Assembly (NCBI RefSeq): GCF_003014615.1
Contig: NZ_PYGI01000008.1
Coordinates: 62,001-126,000 of the forward strand
DNA: 64,000 bases
Direction of reading: 5' to 3'
Origin: Marinobacterium halophilum
GTDB lineage: Bacteria; Pseudomonadota; Gammaproteobacteria; Pseudomonadales; Balneatricaceae
Both the position numbers and the translations under genes were made by a program. Below the pieces are notes generated by a model. The model searched no databases. It was not told the DNA's origin and worked only from the letters and a program-made list of their open reading frames with translations. Shown one piece after another: positions 11,652 through 21,389 of the stretch (its first letter is position 1; each line of letters starts with the position of its first letter).

Positions 11652-12162
11652 CCTCTGCCGCACTGCGCTCCAGCACAATAAAACTGTAATCGTAAGGATT
11701 GGGTTCAATGGCTGGAAAATCTTCCCGCGCCAATTCCTGCCATTCGCTGGACGACAACTCGGGGAAGAAGGCATCGCCTTCAATTTCGGCATGCACCTGA
11801 GTCAGATACAAACGATCCGCCCGCGGCAAACAAAGCGTGTAGATTTCGGCACCGCCGATCACCACGGCTTCATCGACACCATCAATCAACGCCAGACTCT
11901 CCCCCAGCGCCAAGCCTTCGTCGAGGCCGTGTACTACACGCACACCCGGATGAGTCCATGCAGGGTCACGGGTGATGATAATATTGGTGCGCCCCGGCAG
12001 GGGCCGCCCGATCGACTCGAAGGTCTTGCGCCCCATGATGATCGGCTTGCCGAGGGTGACCCGCTTGAAATACTTCAGATCCTCCGGCAGATACCAGGGC
12101 AGTTTGTTATCGATACCGATCACCCGGTTGAGTGACTGGGCAACAATCATGGCCAGACGCAT
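11635..12162 (-). CDS. folA: Dihydrofolate reductase
   Basis: NADPH-dependent reduction of dihydrofolate to tetrahydrofolate, regenerating the folate consumed by ThyA next door. It has 175 residues from MRLAMIVAQSLNRVIG, with the substrate-site acid in LPWYLPEDLKYFK, the NADPH-binding GRKTFESIG and GGAEIY motifs. The start at 12162 is certain because AAGGAG lies six bases upstream. The gene is 14 bp from thyA and overlaps birA. Confidence 0.97.
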   Translation of the reverse strand: MRLAMIVAQSLNRVIGIDNKLPWYLPEDLKYFKRVTLGKPIIMGRKTFESIGRPLPGRTNIIITRDPAWTHPGVRVVHGLDEGLALGESLALIDGVDEAVVIGGAEIYTLCLPRADRLYLTQVHAEIEGDAFFPELSSSEWQELAREDFPAIEPNPYDYSFIVLERSAAEDAHAG

Positions 12163-12176
12163 GTTATCTCCTTGCA

Positions 12177-13019
12177 TCAGACGGCAATGGGGGCACGAAT
12201 GACCGGGTCCGGATCGTAGCCGGTCACCTCAAAGTCTTCGTATTCGTAACTGAAAATATCCGCTGGCCGACGACGGATCTGTAACTGCGGCAGCGCCTTT
12301 GGCGACCGTGACAACTGCTCCTGAACGATGGCCGGATCATCAAGATGGTTGGCATACAGGTGCAGGTCACCGAAGGTGTGTACAAACTCGCCCACCGCCA
12401 GATCACACTGCTGCGCCACCATGTGAGTCAGCAATGCATAGGAGGCGATATTGAACGGCACCCCCAGAAAGTAGTCGGCACTGCGTTGATACAGCTGACA
12501 GCTGAGCTTGCCATCGGCGACATAGAACTGAAACAGGGTATGACAGGGCGGCAGCGCGGCCTTGCCCTGGCGCACGTTGTCCTGCGGGCTCATCGATTCA
12601 TCGGGAAGGTCGGCCGGATTCCAGCCGCTGACAATCAACCGACGGGAGTTCGGCGTGCGCTTGATCTGCTCGATCACGGTCGCGATCTGGTCAATGGTGG
12701 AGCCGTCTGGACAGACCCAGGAACGCCACTGTTTGCCATAGATCGGCCCCAGGTCACCATTTTCAAGCGCCCACTCGTTCCAGATCCGCACCCCCTGCTG
12801 TTGCAACTCGGTATTATCGGTACTGCCGGACAGGAACCAGAGCAGCTCACAGATCACCGATTTAAGGTGTACCTTTTTGGTCGTCAGCAGCGGAAAGCCT
12901 TCGGCCAGGTTGAACCGCAACTGACGGCCGAACAACGAGCGCGTCCCGGTGCCCGTGCGATCACCCTTGTCCACGCCGTTGTCGATGATGTCTCGCATCA
13001 GGTCCAGATACTGCTGCAT
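12177..13019 (-). CDS. thyA: Thymidylate synthase
   Basis: Converts dUMP to dTMP using methylene-tetrahydrofolate. It has 280 residues with the active-site cysteine in [12 protein letters not shown], the dUMP-binding [10 protein letters not shown] and [20 protein letters not shown], and the C-terminal APIAV tail. The order lgt-thyA-folA matches many gammaproteobacteria and joins the two enzymes of the thymidylate cycle. Confidence 0.98.
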   Translation of the reverse strand: MQQYLDLMRDIIDNGVDKGDRTGTGTRSLFGRQLRFNLAEGFPLLTTKKVHLKSVICELLWFLSGSTDNTELQQQGVRIWNEWALENGDLGPIYGKQWRSWVCPDGSTIDQIATVIEQIKRTPNSRRLIVSGWNPADLPDESMSPQDNVRQGKAALPPCHTLFQFYVADGKLSCQLYQRSADYFLGVPFNIASYALLTHMVAQQCDLAVGEFVHTFGDLHLYANHLDDPAIVQEQLSRSPKALPQLQIRRRPADIFSYEYEDFEVTGYDPDPVIRAPIAV

Positions 13020-13086
13020 AACCGTCTCGCCCTAAAAACAAATGGTATTTATTTTATGCCTCGGTGCGCATATAAGCCAGCAGGAC

Positions 13087-13881
13087 TCAGGCGGTTCGTA
13101 CCGTTTCGCGCCGATAGGCCACCAGCATCAACAACGCACCAAGCAGAATCATCGGCAACGACAACAGTTGCCCCATCGTCAGCCAATCGAAGGCGATGAA
13201 GCCGAGGTGCCCGTCCGGCTCACGCACCAGCTCTACCAGCGAGCGGAAGCCGCCATACCCCAACAGGAACAGCCCCGATACGGCCATGCGCGGACGCGGC
13301 TTCGCCGAATACCACCACAACAGCGCGAACAGCACCACCCCTTCCAGCAGCATCTCGTACAGCTGCGACGGATGCCGAGGCAAGCCATCACCGGCCCGCG
13401 GGAACACCACGCCCCAGGGCACATCCGTTACTCGCCCCCAAACCTCTCCGCCGATGAAGTTACCCAATCGACCAGCCCCCAGCCCGATCGGCACCAGCGG
13501 CGCAACGAAGTCAGCGATTTCAAAGAAGGACTTGCGATAGCGATGGGCAAACAGCGCCAGCACCACCAGCACGCCAAGCAGCCCACCATGGAACGACATG
13601 CCGCCTTCCCAGACCGCAAACAGCCAGAGCGGATCCTGCAGGAAATAGTCGAAGTTGTAGAACAGCACATAGCCCATGCGCCCACCCAGAATGACGCCGA
13701 TTGCGCTCCAGAACACCAGATCAGAGACCTGCTGCTCGGTCCAGCCCGACCCCGGCTGTGCCGCACGCCGATTGCCCAACCACCAGGCGGCACCAAAGCC
13801 GATCAGGTACATCAGCCCGTACCAGTGAATGCTCAACGGCCCCAGCTGCAGCGCCAACGGATCGATATCATGTACCCACAT
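13087..13881 (-). CDS. lgt: Prolipoprotein diacylglyceryl transferase
   Basis: Inner-membrane enzyme that transfers diacylglycerol from phosphatidylglycerol to the lipobox cysteine of prolipoproteins. It has 264 residues and several membrane segments, with the Lgt signature [18 protein letters not shown] (about 140-157) and the HGGLLG motif around 99. It lies 67 bp upstream of thyA. Directly upstream is a decayed TauE/SafE gene. Confidence 0.97.
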   Translation of the reverse strand: MWVHDIDPLALQLGPLSIHWYGLMYLIGFGAAWWLGNRRAAQPGSGWTEQQVSDLVFWSAIGVILGGRMGYVLFYNFDYFLQDPLWLFAVWEGGMSFHGGLLGVLVVLALFAHRYRKSFFEIADFVAPLVPIGLGAGRLGNFIGGEVWGRVTDVPWGVVFPRAGDGLPRHPSQLYEMLLEGVVLFALLWWYSAKPRPRMAVSGLFLLGYGGFRSLVELVREPDGHLGFIAFDWLTMGQLLSLPMILLGALLMLVAYRRETVRTA

Positions 13882-13887
13882 ATAGTT

Positions 13888-14047
13888 TTATCCCAGATTG
13901 GAAATGATGAAACGCATCGCCACCACGGCCAGGAAGGCGGTGAGCCAGACGGGCACCCAGCAGGGCTGTCAGCGCACTGACCAGCACAATACCGACCACC
14001 GGCATACTCCAGGGCAGCAGCGGATAAAGGGCTAGAGTCGTCAACAT
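13888..14047 (-). pseudogene. Remnant of a TauE/SafE-family membrane transporter gene
   Basis: Two frames together give the C-terminal end of a TauE/SafE (YfcA-like) permease. One frame reads MLTTLALYPLLPWSMPVVGI... to GARLAHRLP. About ten bases later, in another frame, AFLAVVAMRFIISNLG ends at a TAA (13888-13890). Family members usually carry some seven more residues between these blocks and about 200 before them, so both an N-terminal deletion and a small internal deletion or frameshift are inferred. A TauE/SafE gene upstream of lgt is typical in Pseudomonas. Confidence 0.6.
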
Positions 14048-14115
14048 GATGATAGTTCCACAAGACAAAGCGGTTTATCTTAGAGCCAGAACCCTACAGA
14101 TGAAACCGGATCGCC

Positions 14116-14883
14116 ATGTGTCTTGCTGTTTTTGCATTGAACCTGCACCCCGACTGGCCACTGATTCTGGTCGCCAACCGCGACGAATTTCACGCCCGCC
14201 CCACACGTCCACTAAGCGTCTGGCCGGACCAGCCCATACTGGGTGGCCGTGACCTGCGTGCCGGTGGCAGCTGGATGGGGCTTGGCGACAACAACCGCTT
14301 TGCCCTGGTCACTAACCACCGCAACCTGAACCTGCCGACACCGGAGCCGGCACGTTCACGCGGCGCACTGGTGACCGACTTCATCCACACCCACGCCGAT
14401 ACTGAAACGTTCTGCGCCACACTGGAGCCTTCACGCTATGCCGGCTTCAATCTCTTGCTCAGCGATGATCGCGGATTCTATCACTACAGCAACATCAGCG
14501 ACCGCTGTCAGCGCTTGCAGCCGGGGCTGTACAGCCTGAGCAACGCCCTGCTTGATACACCCTGGCCGAAAGCCTTGCGCGCGCGTTCACACCTGCAGCA
14601 GTGCCTGGCCCGTGGTCAGCTGAACCCGGAGCAGCTACTGCGCCTGCTGCACGACCACTCGCGCCCGGACGACCTGCATCTGCCTGCGACCGGGCTGCCG
14701 CTGGCACGGGAACGCCTGCTGTCATCCTGTTTTATCGTATCGGAAGAATATGGCACCCGCGCCAGCACCTTGATGATGCAGCACCGCAGTGACCGCTTGC
14801 TGTTCATGGAGGAAAGCTATGATGCGCACGCACGCCCCTGCGGACGACGGCGCTTCCAGCTTGAGCGCCCGCTACTGGCGTAA
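14116..14883 (+). CDS. NRDE (TANGO2-like) family protein
   Basis: 255-residue member of the NRDE/TANGO2 family, a predicted N-terminal nucleophile fold. It begins MCLAVFALNLHPDWPLILVANRDEFHARPT: Cys2 would be the nucleophile and NRDE at 20-23 names the family. GGRDLRAGGSWMGL and ALVTNHRN are also conserved. Eukaryotic TANGO2 has been linked to haem and acyl-CoA handling; the bacterial role is not known. It stands alone between the TauE remnant and the end of ptsP, four bases from the latter. Confidence 0.85.
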   Translation: MCLAVFALNLHPDWPLILVANRDEFHARPTRPLSVWPDQPILGGRDLRAGGSWMGLGDNNRFALVTNHRNLNLPTPEPARSRGALVTDFIHTHADTETFCATLEPSRYAGFNLLLSDDRGFYHYSNISDRCQRLQPGLYSLSNALLDTPWPKALRARSHLQQCLARGQLNPEQLLRLLHDHSRPDDLHLPATGLPLARERLLSSCFIVSEEYGTRASTLMMQHRSDRLLFMEESYDAHARPCGRRRFQLERPLLA

Positions 14884-14887
14884 TGGG

Positions 14888-17188
14888 CTAGGGATTCTGG
14901 TGCGGCAGCTTGGGCCGGGTCAACTGACCCAATCCCAACTGTTTGAGGGTCTGACGCAGGTACTGATGGATCTCTTCGGCATCATCCATGCGCAACACCC
15001 GGTTGAGCAATGACTGGGCACGGGCCAGACTGACACCGCGGATCGCCGATTTCACCCGCGGCAGGTTGTTGGAATTCATCGACAGCACCTCATATCCCAT
15101 CGCCATCAACAGCAGGGCACCGCCGGGATCTGCAGCCATTTCGCCACAGATCGAGACCGGCTTGCCCTCTTTGCGCGTTTCCCGTGCAATGTACTGCAGT
15201 GCCCGCAGCACAGCCGGATGATACGCGGCATAGAGCCCTGCCACTCGCGGGTTATTACGGTCCACGGCGAGGATGTACTGGGTCAGGTCATTGGAGCCGA
15301 CCGAGACAAAATCGACCATGCGGGCAAAACGGCGCACCTGATAAACCGCCGCCGGCACTTCAACCATCACCCCAATCAAGGGCCGCAGCACCTGGTAACC
15401 CTCATCCTGCAACTCCAGCAGGGCACGGTCGATCTGCCGCACGGCCTCATCAACCTCGTGCACACTGGTCACCATCGGCAACATGATGCGCAGGTTGTTC
15501 AAGCCCTCGGATGCGCGCAGCATCGCCCGTACTTGCACCAGAAAGATCTCGGGATGGTCCAGCGTCACCCGGATGCCACGCCAGCCCAGAAAGGGATTGT
15601 CTTCTTCAATGGGAAAATAGGGCAGCGCCTTGTCGCCACCGATATCCAGCGTACGCATGGTCACCGGTCGCGGCGCAAAGGCCTCCAGCTGACTGCGGTA
15701 ACTCTGCAGCTGCTCCTGCTCGCTGGGGAAGAAGTCACGGATCATGAACGGAATTTCAGTGCGGTAGAGGCCAATACCCTCGGCCCCGCGCTGCAGTGAA
15801 CGCGCCACATCCGCCACCAGGCCGGTATTCACCCAAAGCGGCATGCGGTAGCCATCGGTGGTCTCGGCAGGCAGATCCCTCAACCCTTCCAGCCCCGCCG
15901 CCACCGCACGTTCTTCACGCATGACCTCACGGAACGCTTCCAGCAACTTGTCGGACGGATTCACATACACGCGTCCCGAGTACCCGTCCACGATGACCTG
16001 ACGCCCCTCAAGACGGGTAAAGGGCAAATCGATCACCCCCATCACCGTGGGAATGCCGATCGAACGGGCCATGATCGCGGCATGAGACGTGCCCGAACCA
16101 CTGACCGACACCAATCCCACCAGCTTTTCTTCCGGCACCAGCCCCAGCATGGTCGGCGACAGCTCGTCGGCAACCAGGATGCTGTCTTCCGGACAATCGA
16201 TCGATACCGGACCAGCCCCCTCCTGCAGATAACTGAGAATACGCCGCCCCAGATCACGCACATCTGTTGCACGCTCACGCAGGTAGGGATCTTCCATGGC
16301 ATTGAACTGGCGCACCTGCACCAGGATCACATCACGCAGTGCGCCCTGCGCCCAGCTGCCGGCACGAATCAGGGTTTCAATCGCATCGGTCAAGGCCGGG
16401 TCACCCAGCATGCGCAGGTACACATCAAACAGCGCCTGCTCTTCCGAATGCAGCCGTTGCGCCAAGCCTTTGCTCACGGTACGGATATCATCACGCACGG
16501 CATCCAAGGCACTACGGAACGCTTCCAGCTCCGCCGCGATATCATGCGCGGGCTTGTCCGGCACCGTTTCCAGCTCGGCAGCGAGCGTCGCCACCACCAC
16601 CGTGCCGATGGCTACGCCAGAAGCCGCCGCCACGCCATTGAAGTGACGGTCATGCTTGGCCCTGACATGGGCCTGGGGGTGCTGCTCTGAATTGATCGAG
16701 CCGGTCGCTTCCGCATGGGCAATAATCCCGGCCAACTGCGCCGAGACCGTCACCATGAACGCCTCTTCACTTTCATCGAAGCGACGATGTTCAACCTGCT
16801 GTACCACCAGCACGCCCAGCACGCTGCGGTGATGAATGATCGGTACCCCGAGGAAGGCATGAAAACGCTCTTCACCGGTGGCTTGCAGATAATGGAAGGC
16901 CGGGTGGCGAGAAGCATCCTCAAGGTTGATGGGTTCGGCACGCTGGCCGACCTGACCGACAATACCCTCCGTCATCGACAGACTGACATTGCCGACCGCT
17001 TCCTGATGCAAGCCCTGAGTGGCACGCAGCACATAACGCTGCTGCACCGAGTCAAACAGGAAGATCGAACACACCTGGGTACGCATCGCACGCTGGATGC
17101 GGCGCACGATCAGGTCAAGCACCGCTTCCAGATCCGGGGCCGTACTCACTTCCTGAACTATCTTGCGCAGCACACTCAGCATGCTCAT
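14888..17188 (-). CDS. ptsP: PEP-protein phosphotransferase PtsP (enzyme I-Ntr)
   Basis: First kinase of the nitrogen phosphotransferase system: it takes phosphate from PEP and passes it to NPr and EIIA-Ntr. It has 766 residues: a GAF domain (about 15-160), the enzyme I N-terminal domain with the phospho-histidine in SGSGTSHAAIMAR (His369), and the PEP-binding barrel (about 430-740) with the RTEIPFM and SVGSNDLTQYILAVDR motifs. It is 18 bp after rppH and probably cotranscribed, the usual rppH-ptsP pair. Confidence 0.96.
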   Translation of the reverse strand: MSMLSVLRKIVQEVSTAPDLEAVLDLIVRRIQRAMRTQVCSIFLFDSVQQRYVLRATQGLHQEAVGNVSLSMTEGIVGQVGQRAEPINLEDASRHPAFHYLQATGEERFHAFLGVPIIHHRSVLGVLVVQQVEHRRFDESEEAFMVTVSAQLAGIIAHAEATGSINSEQHPQAHVRAKHDRHFNGVAAASGVAIGTVVVATLAAELETVPDKPAHDIAAELEAFRSALDAVRDDIRTVSKGLAQRLHSEEQALFDVYLRMLGDPALTDAIETLIRAGSWAQGALRDVILVQVRQFNAMEDPYLRERATDVRDLGRRILSYLQEGAGPVSIDCPEDSILVADELSPTMLGLVPEEKLVGLVSVSGSGTSHAAIMARSIGIPTVMGVIDLPFTRLEGRQVIVDGYSGRVYVNPSDKLLEAFREVMREERAVAAGLEGLRDLPAETTDGYRMPLWVNTGLVADVARSLQRGAEGIGLYRTEIPFMIRDFFPSEQEQLQSYRSQLEAFAPRPVTMRTLDIGGDKALPYFPIEEDNPFLGWRGIRVTLDHPEIFLVQVRAMLRASEGLNNLRIMLPMVTSVHEVDEAVRQIDRALLELQDEGYQVLRPLIGVMVEVPAAVYQVRRFARMVDFVSVGSNDLTQYILAVDRNNPRVAGLYAAYHPAVLRALQYIARETRKEGKPVSICGEMAADPGGALLLMAMGYEVLSMNSNNLPRVKSAIRGVSLARAQSLLNRVLRMDDAEEIHQYLRQTLKQLGLGQLTRPKLPHQNP

Positions 17189-17206
17189 CGGCCGTTCCTC
17201 TATTCG

Positions 17207-17695
17207 TTAGTCAGTGGCCGACAACCGTGCCAACCGGGGCGATAATTCCTTCATCGCCTTGCGGTACACCTCGCGCTTGAAGGACACCACTTGTCCCAGA
17301 GGGTACCAGTAACTGACCCACTCCCAACCATCAAATTCGGGTGAGTCGGTTTCGTCGATCCGCACAGCACTATCGTCGCTGAGCATCCGCAGCAGGAACC
17401 ATTTCTGTTTCTGGCCTACGCACACAGGGTGCGAATGACGCCGAATCATGCGTTTGGGCAAACGGTAGCGCAACCAGCCGCGCGTTACCGCCAAAATTTC
17501 CACATCAGCAGGTGACAGTCCAACCTCTTCACCGAGTTCACGATACATTGCCTGCTCCGGCGTCTCGTTTGACTGTATACCACCCTGCGGGAACTGCCAG
17601 GCGTCTTGCCCGATGCGGCGTGCCCAAAGAACCTGACCCTGCGAGTTAACCAGAATGATTCCGACGTTGGGTCTGAATCCATCTGTATCAATCAC
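17207..17695 (-). CDS. rppH: RNA 5'-pyrophosphohydrolase RppH
   Basis: Nudix hydrolase that removes pyrophosphate from 5'-triphosphate mRNA and so triggers RNase E decay. It has 162 residues with the Nudix box [22 protein letters not shown] (about 38-59) and the family segment [16 protein letters not shown]. The start is taken as GTG 17695 because AGGA lies about eight bases upstream and the protein then begins (M)[11 protein letters not shown] as in the family. An ATG at 17719 would add eight atypical residues. Confidence 0.95.
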   Translation of the reverse strand: MIDTDGFRPNVGIILVNSQGQVLWARRIGQDAWQFPQGGIQSNETPEQAMYRELGEEVGLSPADVEILAVTRGWLRYRLPKRMIRRHSHPVCVGQKQKWFLLRMLSDDSAVRIDETDSPEFDGWEWVSYWYPLGQVVSFKREVYRKAMKELSPRLARLSATD

Positions 17696-17859
17696 AATTC
17701 TGATCCTGACCTTAAACATATTTGTTTTTTATTGTTCCACAGATCGGCAGTTAGGCAAATAGCGTGCCGGACTTCCGATTGCGTGCATCCCCCCTGCAGG
17801 TCTATCCTTGCGCTTTTGCCTGCCCGCTCCGGAGCAGGCTCGATGCTGAGGAATCCTGC

Positions 17860-18528
17860 GTGAGCCTTGCAATTTTTGATCTGGACCACACCCTTATCGG
17901 GGGAGACAGCGACCATGCATGGGGCGAGTTTCTCTGCCGCAAGGGCGTTGTCGACGAGCATGAATACCGTGCTGCCAATGACCGCTTCTATGAAGAATAT
18001 CTGCGCGGCGAGATGGATATCCATGAATTCCTGAATTTTGCCCTGAACCCGCTGGCACAGCATACACCTGAACAGCTGGATCTCTGGCATGCCGAATTCA
18101 TGGCCGAGTGCATCGAGCCGATCATCCTGCCCAAGGCGGAAGCACTGCTGCAGCACCACCGCGAACAGGGTGATTTCCTGCTGATCATCACCGCCACCAA
18201 CCGTTTCGTGACCGCACCGATCGCCCAGCGCCTCGGCGTTGATGCCCTGCTGGCCACAGACCCGGAAATGATCGACGGTCGCTTTACCGGCAAGGTTGCC
18301 GGTACGCCTTGTTTTCAGGGAGGGAAAGTGACCCGTCTGCATGCCTGGCTGGATGAAACCGGCCACAGCCTGGCAGGCAGCTGGTTTTACAGCGATTCCA
18401 ACAATGACCTGCCGCTGCTGGAAGTGGTGGATAATCCGGTGGCAACCAACCCGGACGAGCGCCTGTTAGCCACCGCACAGGCTCGGAGTTGGCCGGTACT
18501 GGAGCTGATGCCCGCGTCAGACGCGTGA
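17860..18528 (+). CDS. HAD-family phosphatase (SerB-like subfamily IB)
   Basis: 222-residue haloacid dehalogenase-type hydrolase. Motif I is FDLDHTLIGGDSD with the nucleophile Asp, motif II is ITATN, and motif III/IV is GGKVTRL...FYSDSNNDLPLL. It belongs to the HAD-IB group that includes phosphoserine phosphatase-like and histidinol-phosphatase-like enzymes; the substrate cannot be told from sequence. The GTG start at 17860 has GAGGA seven bases upstream. An ATG-type start about 96 bases upstream gives an unrelated extension. Its end overlaps the convergent CBS gene by 12 bp. Confidence 0.88.
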   Translation: MSLAIFDLDHTLIGGDSDHAWGEFLCRKGVVDEHEYRAANDRFYEEYLRGEMDIHEFLNFALNPLAQHTPEQLDLWHAEFMAECIEPIILPKAEALLQHHREQGDFLLIITATNRFVTAPIAQRLGVDALLATDPEMIDGRFTGKVAGTPCFQGGKVTRLHAWLDETGHSLAGSWFYSDSNNDLPLLEVVDNPVATNPDERLLATAQARSWPVLELMPASDA

Positions 18529-18933
18529 ACGACAGCCTTTCATGCTGGCATTCAGTGCCCGCATGATGTGACGACGGCTGATCACACCGAGCAGCCGTCC
18601 GTCACGGGCAACCGGCCAGGTCTTTGGCTTGTCGCCGCCCATCTTCTGCACCAGATCGATAATGCTTTCCGTCGGCGATGCGCACAGCGGTTCGGTATGC
18701 ATGATATCAGCCACCTGAATGCGGCTGTCGCAATGGTAGCTGCCACTGACCAGATAACCGATACAGTCATGTTCGGACACGAACCCCACCACCTGATGAT
18801 CATCATCCACCACCGGCAATCCCATCTGACCTGACTGCAGAATCAGATCGACCGCCTCAGCCAATGACATCGTCAGATGCAGAGGACTAGGTACCGGCTG
18901 CATCAGATCCTGGACTTGTTGTTGCTGCTGCAT
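18517..18933 (-). CDS. CBS-domain protein
   Basis: 138-residue protein made of a CBS-domain pair (about 8-62 and 72-128), with motifs such as LPVVDDDHQVVGFVSEHDC and WPVARDGRLLGVISRRHIM. CBS pairs usually bind adenine nucleotides and act as regulatory modules. As a stand-alone protein the target is unknown. The N-terminus is a short glutamine run (MQQQQQVQDLM). The start at 18933 is preceded by a GAAGGAGAAA-type site; the in-frame start at 18996 lacks homologous sequence. It converges on the HAD gene. Confidence 0.85.
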   Translation of the reverse strand: MQQQQQVQDLMQPVPSPLHLTMSLAEAVDLILQSGQMGLPVVDDDHQVVGFVSEHDCIGYLVSGSYHCDSRIQVADIMHTEPLCASPTESIIDLVQKMGGDKPKTWPVARDGRLLGVISRRHIMRALNASMKGCRSRV

Positions 18934-19042
18934 GCTGCTTTCTCCTTCAGCGCGGGTTTGCTCTGAGTATGGCAAAGGCAGACGCTGCTCGCCCACTTTC
19001 AGGTAAGTGAACGGCCAGCAATGCAGATCGAGACCGACGGCT

Positions 19043-20080
19043 TCAGGGACAGGGATTGGGGTAACGCTGATGAATCGCTTCGATCCGCGCCAGCAGCTCG
19101 GGGCTCAGCGTCAGCTCAAGCGAATCCAGATTCGCCTGCAACTGCCCCATGCGGGTAGCACCGATGATATTACTGCCCAGGAACGGTCGGCTGTTGACGT
19201 AGGCCAGTGCCATCTGCGCAGGGTCCAGAGCAAACTCTGCCGCCAGCTGCAGGTAGCTTTCGGTAGCGGCCTGCCCCTGCTCGGTCAGGTAACGACGGTA
19301 ATCCGGAAACAGCGCCAGGCGAGAGCCCTCAGGGCGGGCACCATCGGCATATTTGCCGGTCAGTACACCGAATCCCAGTGGCGAATAGGCCAGCAAACCC
19401 ACCTGCTCACGCAGCAGCACTTCAGCCAGCCCAACCTCTGTCGTGCGATTGAGCAGGCTGTAGGGGTTCTGTACCGACACGATGCGTGGCAGACCCAGCT
19501 GTTCGGACAGCTGCAGACACTTCATGGTGCCCCAGGGCGTGTCATTGGAGAGGCCGACATGACGAATCTTGCCCTCATTCACCAATTCACCCAACACGGT
19601 CAGCGTCTCCACCAACGGCGTGCCCGGATTGGTCGGATCATGGGTATAGCCCAGCTGGCCGAAGAAATTGGTGCTGCGGTCAGGCCAATGCAACTGGTAC
19701 AGATCGATATAATCGGTCTGCAGGCGCTGCAGACTGCCCTCAATGGCCAAACGCAGATTACGCGCATCATGGCACATGTTCGGACGCAGGTAGCTGACCA
19801 TCTCGCCAGGACCGGTGGCCTTGGTCGCCAGGATCACCCGCTCACGGTTGCCGCGCTGACGCATCCAGTTGCCGATGCAGGTTTCGGTCCGACCCTGAAA
19901 CTCGGCGGCCGTCGGTACCGGATACATTTCGGCAGCATCAATCAGGTTGACGCCCCGTTCCAGCGCATAGTCCAGCTGCTCGAACGCCTCGGCTTCACTG
20001 TTCTGGCGACCAAAAGTCATGGTGCCCAAGGCGATGCGGCTGACCTCAAGGTCAGAGTGTCCCAGGGTCAGATAATCCAT
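19043..20080 (-). CDS. tas: NADP(H)-dependent aldo-keto reductase Tas
   Basis: 345-residue aldo-keto reductase barrel closely resembling E. coli Tas. Visible are GTMTFGRQNSEAEAFEQLDYAL, NLIDAAEMYPVP with the catalytic Asp and Tyr, the KATGP lysine region, and YIDLYQLHWPDR with the catalytic His. It uses NADPH to reduce carbonyls; the natural substrate is not established. It is 34 bp from rlmI on the same strand. Confidence 0.92.
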   Translation of the reverse strand: MDYLTLGHSDLEVSRIALGTMTFGRQNSEAEAFEQLDYALERGVNLIDAAEMYPVPTAAEFQGRTETCIGNWMRQRGNRERVILATKATGPGEMVSYLRPNMCHDARNLRLAIEGSLQRLQTDYIDLYQLHWPDRSTNFFGQLGYTHDPTNPGTPLVETLTVLGELVNEGKIRHVGLSNDTPWGTMKCLQLSEQLGLPRIVSVQNPYSLLNRTTEVGLAEVLLREQVGLLAYSPLGFGVLTGKYADGARPEGSRLALFPDYRRYLTEQGQAATESYLQLAAEFALDPAQMALAYVNSRPFLGSNIIGATRMGQLQANLDSLELTLSPELLARIEAIHQRYPNPCP

Positions 20081-20114
20081 CGGTGCTCTCCTGCTGATAA
20101 GAACTGCGCGGGTG

Positions 20115-21311
20115 TCAGTTAGACGGCAACACGCGCAGGAAGTAGGCTTTCAAATATTCGGTTTCAGGGATCGCCGGATGGATCGGATGGTCTGATCCCT
20201 GACTGCCCTGAGCAAAAATCTGCGCATTACGGTCCAGTTCTCGGCTATTGGAGCGCAGAATATCGACCATGCGGTCCTTGGCCAGATGCATGGAGCAGGA
20301 TGCCGATACCAGCGTGCCATCACGGCCCAGCAGACGCATGGCCAAATTGTTGATGCGGGCATAGGCGCGCTCGCCGTTGCGGATATCCTTGCGGCGGGCG
20401 ATGAATGCGGGCGGATCGACAATGACCAGGTCGAAACGCTCCTTGTCTGCCACCAGCGCCTTGCACAGATCAAAGGCATCGCCCTGCAGACCACGGAAAC
20501 GGGTCTCGCCATTATTGAGGCGCGCATTTTCCGCCGCCACTTCAAGTGCGGTTACCGACGCATCGACACAGACCACTTCACTGGCACCGGCTGCCAGCGC
20601 CTGCGCACCCCAGCCACCCACATAGCTGAACAGATCCAGTACGCGCTTGCCCTTGACCAACGTCTGCATGCGGGCACGGTTTTCTCGGTGATCGTAGAAC
20701 CAGCCGGTTTTCTGGCCGGTCAGGATCGGTGCCACCAGGTTGACGCCGTTCTCGCTCAGCGGTGCCAGCTCGGGCACTTCGCCCTGTACCACTTCGATAT
20801 AGGTTTCCAGACCTTCGGTTGCCCGCATCTTGCCGTCATTGCGCAACACGATCGCCTGTGGCTGAAACACCTTGTTCAGGGCATCAATGATCTGCTCCTG
20901 CACGACTTCCATGCCAACGGTGGAAATCTGCACGACGAAGATGTCATAGAAGCGGTCAACCACCAGGCCGGGCAAACCATCGGAATCACCGAAAATCACC
21001 CGATAACAGGGCTGGTCGAAGCACTGCTCACGCAGCGATTTGGCCACATTGAAACGGTGAACCAGCAGCGAGCGGTCCAGCGGATGACTCAAGTCGCGGC
21101 TCAGCAAACGGCCACAGATCAGGGTATTGGGGTTGATCGTGGCGATCCCCAGGGGCTTGCCGCGTGCATCCTGCACAACAACCTGTTCGCCCGGCTCGAA
21201 GCCTTTCAGTGGCGTAACCTTGTTGTCGACTTCATTGCTGTAGATCCACAGGTGGCCGCCACGCAGGCGCCGATCAGCACCCGACTGCAGTGTGAGAGGT
21301 TTGAGGTTCAT
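20115..21311 (-). CDS. rlmI: 23S rRNA m5C1962 methyltransferase RlmI-like
   Basis: 398-residue class I SAM-dependent RNA methyltransferase. An N-terminal PUA domain (about 1-75) precedes the Rossmann core with motif I VLDLFSYVGGWGAQAL, an acidic SAM-binding VVCVDAS, and the DPPAF catalytic region. Architecture and length match RlmI (396 residues in E. coli), which methylates C1962 of 23S rRNA. It follows gcvH after 78 bp, in the place normally held by gcvP. Confidence 0.92.
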   Translation of the reverse strand: MNLKPLTLQSGADRRLRGGHLWIYSNEVDNKVTPLKGFEPGEQVVVQDARGKPLGIATINPNTLICGRLLSRDLSHPLDRSLLVHRFNVAKSLREQCFDQPCYRVIFGDSDGLPGLVVDRFYDIFVVQISTVGMEVVQEQIIDALNKVFQPQAIVLRNDGKMRATEGLETYIEVVQGEVPELAPLSENGVNLVAPILTGQKTGWFYDHRENRARMQTLVKGKRVLDLFSYVGGWGAQALAAGASEVVCVDASVTALEVAAENARLNNGETRFRGLQGDAFDLCKALVADKERFDLVIVDPPAFIARRKDIRNGERAYARINNLAMRLLGRDGTLVSASCSMHLAKDRMVDILRSNSRELDRNAQIFAQGSQGSDHPIHPAIPETEYLKAYFLRVLPSN

Positions 21312-21336
21312 TGTGCTCTGTCTTTGCTCTGAAATG

Positions 21337-21363
21337 ACTGTCCCGGCAAAAGGCCGGGACAGT
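21337..21363. repeat. Perfect 11-bp inverted repeat between gcvH and rlmI
   Basis: ACTGTCCCGGC, a five-base loop and GCCGGGACAGT. It would form a strong hairpin on either strand but lacks a clear U-run on the minus strand (CATTTC follows). It may be a weak terminator after gcvH or an RNA-processing/stabilising hairpin. Structure seen, role open. Confidence 0.6.
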
Positions 21364-21389
21364 GAAAAGATTCGGGTCGGAGACCGCTA

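Noticed and set aside
15218..16690. Several 100-200 codon plus-strand frames opposite ptsP
   Set aside because: Antisense shadows of a strongly conserved gene; no ribosome sites or family resemblance.
18933..18960. Glutamine codon run in the CBS gene as a functional repeat
   Set aside because: Five Gln codons only; too short to treat as a repeat element.
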